From: Istiophorus platypterus
Taxonomy: Eukaryota > Chordata > Actinopteri > Istiophoriformes > Istiophoridae
Direction of reading: 5' to 3'
DNA length: 64,000 nt
NCBI GenBank assembly: GCA_016859345.1
Contig: CM029129.1
Coordinates: 17,643,946-17,707,945, forward strand
In this document: one piece after another, positions 36,601-54,689 of the stretch
Layout of the letters: each line of letters begins with the position of its first letter
How positions within the stretch are numbered: position 1 is the stretch's first letter
Made by a program: the position numbers and the translations under genes
Notes under the pieces: generated by a model
Told to the model about the DNA's origin: nothing
Seen by the model: the letters and a program-made list of their open reading frames with translations, nothing else
The model's database searches: none

Positions 36601-38486
36601 AACATGCTCAGCTATAACGCATCCACACAACTACAATTAAAATTCACACGAAACATTCAGTACATTCAGTGTACATATACAGTTGGTGGCAGCTGGTATC
36701 CGGCTACGGTGTTTTGGCCTCAGGCCCATGTGTCCTTCCTGTAGGTGCCTGGCTTCAGCGTTGAACCGAAACCACACTGCACCTTGCAGGTTCACTGGTG
36801 GGGTGCAGCAGAGTCTGCTTTGGCTGAAAACTCAAAATCCAAAGTCACTTCACCTAATCTACTGCAAGGAGAGAAGTATTATGTTTAGTGTCTCAGGGTG
36901 CCGCGATGCTCTAAATTCTAGCAAATATCAGTAATTTGAAACTCTTCCCTCATCCTACCACTTAAGTGGTCAAAAATAATTTAAAAAAAAATGGATTTTG
37001 ATATATGTAGTACCCTTATTGGCTCTATTTTTCTCATTGCTTGTCTTCGCTGTAACATATTTCTAGTTCATACACTCTCCTTCAGTCATTCTGTTTTCTT
37101 TTTATCTTTTTAGTATTTCTATTGACAGGTTAAGCTAAGGGACTATAATTATTGGGAAGGAGGCTTGAATCTTATAATTCACTTTTTTTTAAAAGTAAGT
37201 TCCTCCCCAGGCTTAATTAACATTTAATATTTTCTTCAAGCCCTCCCTTTATAAAACTGCAACCTCCTCTATATTTTAAGATATAATTCTGAGTCAGGAC
37301 AACTTGTTTCACCATTACTATCTAAAAGAGGCAAAGCATAAAGAATTTGAGATGTATAATCCAATATAAACCCCATTAAATTAGTGGAATAATAATTTTC
37401 ACACAAGAAGCAGAATTAGCAGTTTCCGAATTTATGGCTAACATAAAAATATGAATATTCAGGCTCTATTTTTCTCTAATATAGAAAAAAGATAAATTAC
37501 ATAAAAGGCTAAAATCAGTTTTCACTTTTTAATCACTTTTTAATTTTTTGTTATTATAAAGACTAAAATAACAATTAATCACTATTATCTATGATTTAAA
37601 AATACCAATAATCATAGTTTCTCATAACTGACATATTGAGCCTTTTAGCTAGTTGACTGTGATGTGAAAAATGAAGCCCCCAAACACTTACTGGTTTGTT
37701 CTGTCCTCTATGTATAATAAAGGGCAGCTTTATGACAAACTGTGGCCATTAAACCCATCATTCGTGACATTTTAGTCCTTTTAAATTTATCTTTCTGTGA
37801 AAGGCTGAAATACATATAATAAAATATCCAATCTTCCTTCCGTCAGCAAAAAAAGGAAAAATACATAACTCTTCCCCCTTTAATGACCAACCCTATAGTG
37901 CCCTAATCATTCCTCATTCACCACTGGTGCTCAGTGTCCTTCCAGTGCTCTAAGTACCCATGTAAAAGAGAAATAACAGAACTCATTCTCACTCTCTTTC
38001 CCACATTTCTAATCGCTCATCACCTTTTGCAGGATTTATTTTTTCTTTGTTTGTTTGTTTTTTTAATAAAGTCAGTATCGCTTGTGCTCTGACTCCCTGT
38101 TTGTTTTCCTCGACTGGCCACAGGAGGATGTTCAGCTGATCCTCCAACAGCAGCTGCTGAGTCAGCAGCAAGCAGACCAGACCCAGAAGAAGCCCTCGCG
38201 CCTGGGGATCCTAAGGAGAAACAACCGGCCACCCATGCAGCGGCCGTCCACTCTCCCTTCGTCTACAACCGCGCCTCCCACAACCAACTCGAACCAGATC
38301 TTCATCCCCAGAGCTGTGGTTTCCGCTGCTCCGACTCCCAGCGCGCCTCCTTCTGCCAGCACCCAGCGCAACTGGAGGGACAGGCTGAGGAGGGGAAAGA
38401 GCAGTCGCCAGGGAGAGGACGCAGCGGGACAGGATTCAACGTTGGGCTGGGGCGATGACGGCTTCCAGGTCGTATCGCTCGATTGA
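33678..38486 (+). CDS. Coiled-coil protein resembling BICD-related (BICDR/BICDL) cargo adaptors
   Basis: Six exons, 33678-34250, 34997-35116, 35207-35368, 36049-36128, 36243-36363 and 38124-38486, give 472 residues. Residues 1-191 are a low-complexity N-terminal region with an acidic patch (EEPEDDEEEED) ending in LSRRRTLGHVSDT. Residues 192-352 form heptad-like helices: LKEVRREVELSRKRSIKLKA, then LRDRDEAIEKKKAMEAELLR, then LLNNQLLEAVQKRLELSLEL. The tail is Pro/Ser-rich and basic, ending GFQVVSLD. The segment ALRDRDEAIEKKKAMEAEL...LNNQLLEAVQ resembles the C-terminal cargo-binding coil of BICD-family-like adaptors that link dynein to Rab vesicles. The family call comes from memory of that motif. 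All junctions are GT-AG and in phase. An extra small exon between 35368 and 36049 cannot be excluded (another acceptor lies at 35811). Confidence 0.7.
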
Positions 38487-38916
38487 AACAGTGATGACGT
38501 TGCACTCAGGCATAAGAGCTGTGCATCAGCATGAATGTACTAACAATTCGGTCCCCCTACAACTGAAATAGTAGGAGACATCTTCCATCCTTCAGTTACA
38601 CTTTTGAAATTTGCATATTTATAGATTTTGGATTTTTCATTGACATGGGAGCAGATGTCTTTTTAAGAACTTTTTAACATGGATATTTTACTTTCTGTGG
38701 AGAAACCATATCAAACACAAAGAAGAGCTGAAACATGCCAGGAGGGACACACTCTTTAATGTATCCCTGGGAACACATCCTTAGGATCTTTGATTAATGT
38801 AATTTAAGTATAGGATAACTGATTATAAATAAGTCATACATTTGCTTAATACTGCTAACAATTGAATGGTTTACAATTAATCTCCTGAATATTGTTACTT
38901 GTCATGTTGTAAATAT

Positions 38917-38922
38917 AATAAA
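38917..38922 (+). terminator. Polyadenylation signal of the coiled-coil gene
   Basis: AATAAA about 430 bases after the stop codon. The convergent abhd11 transcript has its own candidate signal about 100 bases further on, on the other strand. Confidence 0.5.
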
Positions 38923-39004
38923 TTCTTATACAAAAGCTCCTTCAAATCTCTCACTGAGTCAGAGTGTTTGTTTGTTTTGTGAGGCACTGTAGAGACATGG
39001 TCAC

Positions 39005-41058
39005 CACATCACTTTTGATCCTTTATTTCTTGCATTTTCAAGAGTCAGAAGAAAAGCAAAAGTTATATTTTTTGCCATTTTATTGTATAATATCAGTTTG
39101 TACATTTTCAACAATATATAATCCACTCCTATATGCATCTTGCACACATTTAAAATGTATATATGCCATTATTTAGAGTCGTGTCACTATTGTAGGAACA
39201 TATTCAACAAAATGACACGTGTATAGCACAGCAAAGTCACACCTGATGACAAGAGAAAAGGCATGCTCACAGTAAAACAATATACGATCCTGAACAGATG
39301 GTTACAGTAAAACCTTTCTTTAATGTTACTAAATAAATTTATATTTTTCTGTTGTTGACAGAGTTCCTCTTGGACATATACTTGTCCCACTATAACATTA
39401 CAGAAGCGGAAGCAGGACCTGCATTCAAATGTCAGCACTACCCAACCACCCCCAGCCCTCCCGACAATCTGTTCATATTGTGCAACATGACACATCTGTG
39501 CTGTGGTTGAGAAGGAAAAACGGGTGACACTCCACTAATGGAGCTTTATAAAAAGAATTAAATAAGCAGAGTTTCACTCAAATTAATTCTGATAATTTAA
39601 AGCCTTTGAGACTTCCATATACACATTAAACGAACATAAAACACTGATTGTAGTAAACGTCTAACATTATGAAGGGACACACCCTCATGCGCTGAGCTTT
39701 CTTGTAAGGAAACTCACACAGAACTGGCAACCCAGCTGCCAATCAGAAGTCTGCAAGTAATTATTGTAGAATAAAATGTTTATCAAGTTTTACAGAAATG
39801 GAAAAGGAGCTCTTGACAAAAGAGGCACATACAAATTTACAACACCCTGCTTATTCATACAGATGGCAGTTTCACTACTGGACTCTACTGTTCAAACTCA
39901 TGGAAACAGAAATGACATTAACACTATTACGGTTAGATAAGAACGTACACTGTTGCAGCATATATTTATGAGACCCATATAGCCTTGCGCCTTAGTTGTA
40001 AAGATAAGTGAGATACAGATAATAAATCAATAAAACATCTTTCATCAAAACACTGACCGAACAGAGACACAACATTACCACGGCTTCCTGCCAGACAGAC
40101 AAAGGAATATTATAGGAGTATAATAAGTAGCATATCCAGTTGTAACCTGAGATATTCAGGAGACAGATTGTGACAAAACTGCATTTGAGCGTTTCAGCCT
40201 GTTTTTCTATGGACGATTATGTTGGCATAAAAATAGAACCAGTGCTCTCAATGAGCTCGAGTTGTGACATTGTAACTGACGCACAAATCCTCATCTCTGA
40301 CATACAGCAGATACACAGTGGAGAGGATGGGAAAAAGTCAGCATTATCAAATTTCTACAACAAACCATCTGTATACATAAAGTCTATATTACAGCCTCTT
40401 TGCACAGCTAGAACCTCCTGATACATGATACCAAACTCCCTTGTGCAAAGAAACTGTTTATTTTGCACATTCTTTACTTCTATCCAAGAAGAGCATCTCA
40501 GATATACAGCATTTGTTTCATTCCAGTGATGTCAAAACCATTGTATCCAATGGTCTTACTGCTCCGTGTTCCCAGATTGTACTTGGCCTAAATTAAATTT
40601 TCTATTATACTGGAATAAATGTATCAACACAGAGAAAGCCATGTGCAAATGAGTTTCTTTGGATTAGTATATCACCTCCAGAACAGCGCCATTATGTTAA
40701 ATTTGAAATCTTTTCATTGCCATTTTTTATTAACTCATCTAAAAAACAATGAAAACACACCTAGAAACCAGCCAATCTAGTAACACTACCTGTCTGGCAG
40801 AGTAAACAAGACTAAACAAAATAAGAGTTTACCTAAGCTACGCTATGCTATGCTAAACTACACTACACTACACACTGTTAAAAGGTAAGAACTGACTGCT
40901 GTAAAAGGGCGAGTTTGGTCCAGTGTTTGCAAATATTAGCATCATTAATGACTCCACTCGCTCTTGCTGAAGCTGCTGAATTCTCACCTTCATTTTCGGC
41001 GAGAGGATGCTCAGAGGGGCTGGGCGTAAAAAAGTTCTGAGGTGTAGATGGGTGGCGG
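39005..41058 (-). other. abhd11: Probable 3' UTR of abhd11
   Basis: No conserved ORF lies between the abhd11 stop and the convergent neighbour. Candidate minus-strand AATAAA signals (plus TTTATT) occur at about 39022 and 39077. A degenerate TACGCTATGCTAAACTACAC pentamer-like repeat is present around 40838-40875. Extent is inferred. Confidence 0.4.
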
Positions 41059-46197
<5,139 letters not shown>

Positions 46198-46460
46198 GGC
46201 AGCATACGCTCCGTTACCGGGCGGTCGACCAACAGCATGTGCGTTCAAAGACGGCCAGGGCGACGGCGGAGAGTCGGGGGGTCCCGCACGCAGGGCGTCC
46301 CGGAGGTCGAGACCGAGGAGGGATCCGAGCTCCCAACAGCTGACGGTGCGTCATGACGTAGGACGCGCTAGCCCCCGCCCCTCACCCCCACGCTGCGGCG
46401 CCCCGTCCCCGAGTACGGCCTTACAGGCTCCCTGTGCGCAAATAAATAAAAATAAAAATA
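46198..46460 (-). promoter_or_regulatory. abhd11: abhd11 CpG-island promoter
   Basis: Dense CpG from about 45750 to 46440 covers exon 1 and its upstream side. A perfect palindrome CGTCATGACG (46349-46358) contains two overlapping CRE half-sites about 150 bases upstream of the ATG. No TATA box is evident. Confidence 0.55.
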
Positions 46461-46743
46461 AAATCGCCATTTACCGAGCAACTCTGCCTGTGGATGAATA
46501 TCCAGAGACGGATGTAACCAAGGAACGCAAAAACACGTTCATCCCTTACTGTGATTCAACGTTGTGCCTACTTTTACCCTGTTACGAGTACGAGCCCCCA
46601 CATTCAGATTTTGAAGTGAGGCGAAAGTACAAAGGTTTTTGTTTGCGACCGAAATCGCGTTTATATTTTCCCCCTTGAATTCACACGAACGCGTAGATTG
46701 AAATCTTCATCGATGTACTTGTTCGACGCGATTGTGGACTTTG

Positions 46744-46760
46744 CCGCCAGGGGGCGCCAC
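46744..46760 (+). promoter_or_regulatory. Strong CTCF-type binding motif
   Basis: CCGCCAGGGGGCGCCAC is close to the vertebrate CTCF core consensus (CCRCNAGGGGGCGC). It sits about 550 bases upstream of the abhd11 start, at the edge of the CpG island and the beginning of the gene-poor interval before the claudins. Binding is inferred. Confidence 0.55.
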
Positions 46761-49700
46761 GCCACCAAAAAAAAAAAAAAATTTCCGTACAACACCGCAT
46801 AGACAGCAAGAGAAATTGTTATTCATAGTTTTGGAGGAATATTTGTAAAAGACACACGAGTCTATGGCACAACGAGTCTTCTGGTCACCCCAACAAACAC
46901 CACGAGTCATGGCGGGGACTACTGCAGAATTTTATCTACTTTTTCCATAGTTAGTTTATAGTTTTAACTATTTTTTTCCCATTTATCTTTACTCGTTCTA
47001 TTACAGTGCTTCAGTGCTTTTTTTCATATAATATTATGCCCTCTGAACTGTTCTCTGATAAGTAGAGGTGCCAGTCAGTGTCAAGTAAAACGCTGACATT
47101 TGCTCGAGTACCATTTATTAACATGGGTCTCCAGTGGTCCGTTCTATCTTGCCTGATCTCAGAACCCTATTATCACATTTTGCAGGTTCAGTTTTTCATG
47201 AGGTTTAATTTTTTTTTTTTTTTAGCTTTTAGTTCCGAAACTTTAAAGATCATACATCTGTAGTACTGTGAAAAAAAAGTTTCAGGCATTTTTAGATTCT
47301 TGTCCATCACGCGATACTGACGGGGAGGCGCCTGTTTGGTCCCAAATTCCTTCTGCAGCAGGAAAAAAAAGGCCCCAAACATACAGCCAGAGTCTTAGAG
47401 CTATATTCAGAGACAAGAAGAACAAAGAGTTCCTGTTACTACTCATTTTTTAAGACATCTTAATAAAATTTTAGGTCGTGCAGCTGCTCTTCACCCCTCA
47501 GTGTACACATCAGTGCTGTAAACTATACCTCTTATTTTGTCCCATTTCAACCCTTTCTCTGTCCTCTCTAATTTGGTTATATTTGTGATCAGTGCACTGC
47601 CCCCCCCCCCCATATCTATGGCTCCTGTTGTACACAGGAACATACAGGAACATAAAAACAGTCCATGGGCTTGGACAACCAGGCCTCCCTTGCCTGGTCT
47701 CCAAACATTCATTGCTATGGGAGACGTGTCTGCAGGGATAAAGCACGCAGTGAGCTGTCACCATAGGGACGGCATGAGACAGGGGCCCAGGAGAGCCCAT
47801 GGCACAGACCCGAATGAAAGAAGAAGAGGCAACTGGCAGATGAGCATTTTCTATTCCATTCAACATTGTTTTATCACCAGTTTTCCTTAAACCAAAGACT
47901 AAAAACCTACCAGCATAATGTTTCTGATGCCCTTTTACTTTTTTCAAACAATTGAAAAATTGTTCGGCAATTGTCGCGGCCTTGAGCGGTGAAATTATTT
48001 CATGTGCTGTCTTTATTTTCCCATTTCCAATAACTTATGTTATTTCAAGGAATATTGTGACAAGTTGGAAAAATGTGCAACAATTGCAACTTATCGACTG
48101 TGCATCCCTGCTCTCATTCCTAAATGCTGTGTAATGAAGCTGAATGTTTAGACAGTTAAATAATGGCACTTCCTCATGCTACGCAGAGCACAGCGAATAA
48201 GGTCCAAGTTCTCAGTCGTCAAAGTGACTGCACATACAAACACATACTGTATTTTACTTGCAAGTTATTAATTTATTTTTTTTTTCATTTTTAACCACAA
48301 GAGAAACGTTTTTATTCTATCGAGGAAGTAAATGGAAAGTTTTCACCCTGTTTGAATGCCAAACATTAAAATGAAGGAGTCAGTTTTTGGCAACTTGCTG
48401 TTGCAGTTGCATTTCCTACATGGTATACTGTATTATTGAATTGGGGTGTTGACAGAAATAATTACCCATTATTCTTACGGCAATGATCCACATATATTTG
48501 ACATACATATTGCACGCAGCATTTAATATAATTTTATTTTATTGGTTCATTTTGCAGGGACAGTGATGTGACAATATTTACTGAGCAGTATATTTCATAA
48601 AAATGCTGAACTGCATGATAGAGCCTTAAAATGTCCTGAATCTTAGGAAACTGAGGATAAATCACTTAACTGTAATTTTTCACTTAAATGTAATTTGTCT
48701 ACAGTGAAGGATTGGCTGCCATCACTTTAGAAAATGAGCATATTTACATTTCAGGATTGCCCATTGTCTTGCCACGCCTTTTATTCAACGATGCTATTTG
48801 TAGACAATATTTGTTCATGCAGTCTCGATGTGTTGCCTCCACTGACAGGCCTCCATGTGTGATAAACTTCTGTACTGTCTGTCATCGAAAAAGAAAAAAG
48901 CAAACTTTAATGTTGACCTAATGACAATATGTTGATAATTAGCGTGCATGGCAGGTTGCAAAAAGCCCCGGTAAAATGTTCACCGACAGTGTAATTTCTC
49001 CAGTCAAATGAAATAAACGTCTTCTGATTTACAAAAAAAAGACTGTAAATCAACTCTGCTTCACTGGTGCATGTGACATTTTCAGCCTCGCAGTTTCTCA
49101 CACCATTGTAAACCTTTTCCAACCAAACATGTGCTTATTCATGGTGATTGGGAAATATTCAAAGGGTCACAAAAAGCGCCCGGATGATAATTCACAGAGA
49201 GAATAAGAGCCAGACTTCAGAGTATATTATGATGAACACTTATACGTCAAAGACACTTTTTCTTCTTCATTGTGCCTTTTCTGTTCCCATATTCTCTTTC
49301 ATATTACTTAGACTTTCAAAAGATTTTAGAATAGATAATTTCCAAAAGTCAGATACTTTCCAGGAAACCTCACTCTCAGTTTTGATATCTTGTCAGTATC
49401 CTAACATTAAAACAGACAATATTATTGTTTATCCACTTGTGACATAAATAGTGATACAAAAATATTTCCCTCTAATTATTCACTATTTTAGTCTTTCACA
49501 ACAGCTCCAATTTATCTGTATTAACAGATGTAAATAGTATGACGAGCCCTTTAGTCATAAAACCCGGCTCAAGTCTCACTGATAAGAGCTGCAGAATAAT
49601 CAGAATAATGTTAGAGAGGAAAGGAATGTACTCCTTTCAGGGAGAATGGTGTCAAAAGTCAGAAAACAGAAGTCAGTGCACATACCACTTCCTCACAGAA

Positions 49701-51542
49701 ATCAGTTCAAATTGTGATTATACCACAGTCCTTCCTGTCAACATCTAGTATTTCAGTGCTGAAATTTCGTTTATCTGTACCATCAGCAAAGCACTCAGAG
49801 CAGACCACTGCAGGACACGGACCAAAACAAGGAGGAATATTTTACTTTTATTATCTGTGGTGGCTCGACCATGCTTTTGACTCTGGTGTCTGGATAAGTC
49901 TGGTATTCACTGTGTATCCTGAAGTTTGGGAAACTTTAACTGGGGGGTTTTTCATGGAATTTCTGGAGGTTTGAATCCGATAGGCCATGAGCCAAATGTT
50001 CTTTCCAAAATGTCCTGTTAGAATAGATGATTCAGAGTTTATTTATAGGACAAAACACAGAGACAAAATAGATATAGATATGGATATTTGTATAACAGAA
50101 GCTGAATAAAATGTTAAAAATGAAATAATGAGGCCTACTGTGTATTTTTAGTTTTTGGATTTCATTTTTTTTTAAATTCCAAATTGAAGACATCATGACC
50201 AGAAGCAGTCAACAGTTTAAATCAAAACTGTAACAACACTTTTCAGACACTATTTGGGTCTTAAACTCCGGATAATTTACTGAGAAAGAAAGAAAAAAAA
50301 AAACAGGAAAAACAACATTTGCATCTAATTGTGTTTCTCTTCATCTTATTTATTTATTTGTCTTATATCGTGCACCTTGTGTGGTAACACTCCTGTCTAA
50401 TCACATCTCCTTTAAGCTTTGTAATGAATAAAAACATGTCTAATACATATTTATCGACACACACCTGCTGAAATGTTCACAACAGATAGTTTATCTGATT
50501 TACACAACTTTACAGTCTGTTAATCAATAGGGTTAAAAAAATCAGTGATAACCTTGGATCATACTTTCTAGTGTCCATATCAGGGACCTCTTGGACTTTG
50601 CTGTTTGGTCATTGTCTTGTTTGTGAGAAATCTGCTACTTGTCAACTTCACGTGTTCCTGCTGGAAAGAGAAGCTGACATTCAAATGTGTTATCAATGAC
50701 ACTTGTGGACCTGATTCCCTGTGCTGCCTTGTCATAACATTTTTTGACCTTTTTTGACCTTTTTCTTGTCATCATACTACTCTGGTTGTCTCATAAAATG
50801 TTGTGACAGATTACATTTTCTATTAACGTATTGAGGATACGTTAAATTTTTAAACTTGGCAAGTTGCAAATGTTGATAATGAACATATCAGTAAAAGGTT
50901 TACAGACAACATATTCACTTTCTGCCAAGGTATCCAATCTTGCAGTCCAATATCCACTTATGGTGGCAACGTGTTAACACATAACCGAAATAATGGTCTT
51001 TCCCCAACCTTAACCAAGATGCTACCCAAACCACCTCCTTGTGGTCCTGCTGCTGTGAATAAATCTCACTCCTCATTCATTTAAAAAAACCTTACTTACA
51101 AATATAATCCAACCAGTGATTACTTTGCCATCTCAACGTAACTGGAAACGTAGTTTAGAGTATGAACGTAGAAAACTGGGTTTTATTGAAATACTGCCGC
51201 AGTGATAAAAATGATCCACTGTGTATTTTGTGATGAATGATTACAAGTAATTTTTTGGATTATGGTACATTAAGAGTACCTTGTGGAGTTTTTGACCACT
51301 GGTACCACTATGAAGCCATATGTTTTATGAGCTGGTCTTTGTTTTGTTTGTAGTGCACAGACTCCTTTCCACTGATTGACAGTTGGGGGTGATAACGGGC
51401 AGAGGAATGTGGAAATGTTCACGTCAAGGGAACGAAGACAAAGAGCTAACCGACATGGATGTAAACAATTCAGAATTTAAGATCGTTCCAAGAACTGGCT
51501 TTGCAAAATCAATGATACAATCACACACTGGCAAGTATTTGT

Positions 51543-51995
51543 TTACAACCTTAAGTGGCCTTCATGCTTCTTCAGAGGCGCTTGTTGGATGGCTGCATAC
51601 AGGAGCTTTCTGACATTGGATTGCGGGGGAGCTGTGTTCAACCAATTCTGTAACTTTTTGATGCCAATGATCCGACATTCACCACCCACTTCATCGGTCA
51701 GCTGTGCAGAAGCATGAAATTTCATGTGAACAACAGGGTGCAAGTCTTTTCTAGGACAGACTGTCTGAATATCGGTGCCTGTTCCCATTTTTAAAAGATA
51801 TCGCTTATCCTCGCTCTCTCCATTGTAAACTTTCCACTCCAAATTCAAGTGTGGTTGTTCAGAAGAACTGTAATACTGTTGATTTCCGAGATGGTTGGAC
51901 AACATCTGGTATGAACTAGCTCCAAACATATAAGCCCAACCCTTAATTTTCCCCCAACTGGCCTCTCGACTGGTGAAACACTTACCACATCTCAA
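51543..51995 (-). other. Unassigned 150-codon minus-strand ORF
   Basis: An uninterrupted frame from ATG 51995 to a stop at 51543. Composition is protein-like (balanced Lys/Glu, six Trp/Cys-type residues), with stretches HLNLEWKVYNGESEDKRYLL and GGECRIIGIKKLQNWLNTAP. I recognise no domain. A good donor-like GTAAGT lies just after the first codons (ATGTG|GTAAGT), so the start is doubtful. It could be a remnant of a transposon-encoded or other gene, or chance. Confidence 0.2.
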
Positions 51996-53569
51996 AATGT
52001 GACTTCCATTTAAGTTTTGGAATTTTTGGAATTAACCAGAGGACTTCAGGAAGTATTTTATTTTCATTGTAGATTTGACCATTTTCTGTTTTGTTTAATC
52101 TATGCATCTTTGAAACAGTTGAGAAAAACACCCATCATAGGTCGAGATAAACAACTAGTGGCGCTAACTCTCCAGCTGGGTGCTGTTAAACCACTGCAGA
52201 AGAAAAATTATGTACTATGATGATATAATTACAAGAGGGGCAGTCAAACCTCAAATGAAAAAATACAATTTGGAAAACACAATGCTAATAGATGCGAAGC
52301 ATTAATGTTTGTTTCATGTATGTCTTCATTGTTCAGAAGCTTCCGTGGACATTTAAGCTACATGCTTTGTGCACATCATGATTTATTTGCTAAGTCCTTT
52401 TTCATCACACTTTGTCACATTTTGCTTGTTTTGAAAATGGAAAAATGTCTCCTCCATAAATCTTTTCTCCCTTTGTGACTGTGACATCACAGCATGGGGG
52501 CCTGTATAAACGTTCCTTCTCTGTGTTTCTTAGGAAGTGACATCCAAACCTGATATTCACCATTGATTTGTGACGATAAGGAACAGTTACACCACTCAAG
52601 GACTCAAGGACACTTGGATGAAACTATGATAGTTAACTCTACAACTGAATTGCAATTAGATGATTTATTTATAATCAGTATTCTGTGTAATCAAAAATAT
52701 TATTTCCCACTTTATTATATTTGTGACGAAGATTTTTCCATTGAATTGGTCGAATTCCACTCAATAACCCACCTTGATGGGTGCAAGTGGTCCTTTGAGA
52801 TTACAGGGACAATGCAAGGTGTGTGCGTGTGTGTTTGTATATTTGAATATGACTGACTGGTAAAACATGCTCACAGGGAACTGTTCAGTGAAAAGTGATC
52901 CTCAAACATTTCCCTTAGCATTTCTGAGGGTAACACTAACTAGTCAGCTCAACCTCATCTATTTTCTTTGTACATGTTGTACCTTACCCAGCAGAGACAC
53001 AACAAAACAATCCTTTAATTCTGAACATTGATTATTTACAGTATGCACCGATTGCTATATTTTATACTTATTATGCAAAAAACACACAACTGGTATGGTT
53101 GGCGTCCAACAATCTACTCTGTCCTGCTTTTTTATTGCAACTCTTATCATGTTCCCAGCTGCAGCTCATCACCTCCTGTTTAGTCTCATCATCCTTTAAG
53201 GGATCTGCTTTGATTTATGTAGATGTTTTATTTAGATTTAGGTGTTTTTTTTTAATGTCATTTAAAAGACCAATAAGTATTCAGGACTACTGTTATTAGT
53301 GTGAGATGAACACAAAGTCAATGTAAGGGATTGGGATTAAAATCTTTGAGAATTACAGAGGATAACAACTGAAATGGACAGACTGACCTTTATTTGCAGA
53401 AAAATAACAGTTCAACCCAATACAATAGTGTGTTTACAACACACTATTCCTGCTTGACTATAGACTGTAGAGTTTCTTTTTATGACTGTTAACATGTAAG
53501 TTTAGATATATACAGATGTGTTTGTGTATATGAACTGTGTAATCTACCAGGAATGATTAAGTTTAACTG

Positions 53570-53572
<3 letters not shown>

Positions 53573-53631
<59 letters not shown>

Positions 53632-53644
53632 TGAGTGTGTGTGT
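53573..53644. repeat. (GT)n microsatellite
   Basis: About 28 uninterrupted GT units followed by GAGTGAGTGTGTGTGTC. Confidence 0.95.
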
Positions 53645-54282
53645 CTATGTGGATTCTTGACTGGCAGTGAGCTTTAAGAGATCTACATGATCAAACTATG
53701 AGAGAAGCAGTTTTTGATTTGATTAATCTTGTTGTGACCCCGTGTCGCCTCTATTCAATCGACAGTTGTGCACAAACCCTATGACAGCCAATAAAACACT
53801 AAAACCTGCAATTATGTAAAGTTTAATATCAGGACAAAATGGAAAAAGGGCAAAGAAGGGCATCAAAAAAGCAACTGATGAATCAAAATATATTCTATAG
53901 AGCAGTATAGGGTTAAACCCTAGATAACTTTAAAATCTAGTCATTTGAATGTCTTTTTTGTTTGTTTTGATTGAGAGAGCCTCAGCGGTAGAAAATTAAT
54001 TATTTGCGTTTAAAACTTATCACTATGGTGAGTAATTTTGTAACCTGGACTTGTTGGCGCGATACTGGATGAAAAAAAAAGGTTTTGCTGTCCGTACAAA
54101 AAGGTCAACTTTTGTCTAAGTGCCTCTGTAAGTTAAAAAGAGGATTTTCAACTAGGGCTTAACCTCAGCACTGAAATGAAACCGAGAGCACTCTGTTTAA
54201 GACGGCGAACAAGTTTTTTTAGTCTTGCTTTTTTTCTTTTTTTGTTTAAATTCCTAGTGAAAGGTCATTGGAGGTGCAGGGA

Positions 54283-54380
54283 TTCCTTTCCTTTCCTTTC
54301 CTTTCCTTTCCTTTCCTTTCCTTTCCTTTCCTTTCCTTTCCTTTCCTTTCCTTTCTTTTCCTTTCCTTTCCTTTCCTTTC
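54283..54380. repeat. (TTTCC)n pentanucleotide microsatellite
   Basis: About 19 units with one TTTCT variant near 54354. It is pure homopyrimidine/homopurine, hence triplex-prone. It ends about 310 bases beyond the claudin polyA region. Confidence 0.95.
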
Positions 54381-54689
54381 TCTATAATATAGCCAATAGT
54401 CAAACATTTTATCATCTCTGACAGTTATATGGCATCCTGCTGGATCCTACAGTACCTGCCAGACCTAAGCATTATGGATGGCTCTGGCCAAACTGACAAG
54501 CTCAGCTGTATCATTTGCTTAACAAAGAACCCCAACTCCCAAAGCCCAACCCAACTTTCAGCTTTTTAATCTGTTTGATTTGGGTTGATCCTTGTTTGTT
54601 TTAGCAGCACATGCTTTGTGATGCGCCTCTTTTGTTTTTTTAGGATTCAACAGTCTTTCTATATAAAGACGACCACAAAATTCCGACAT

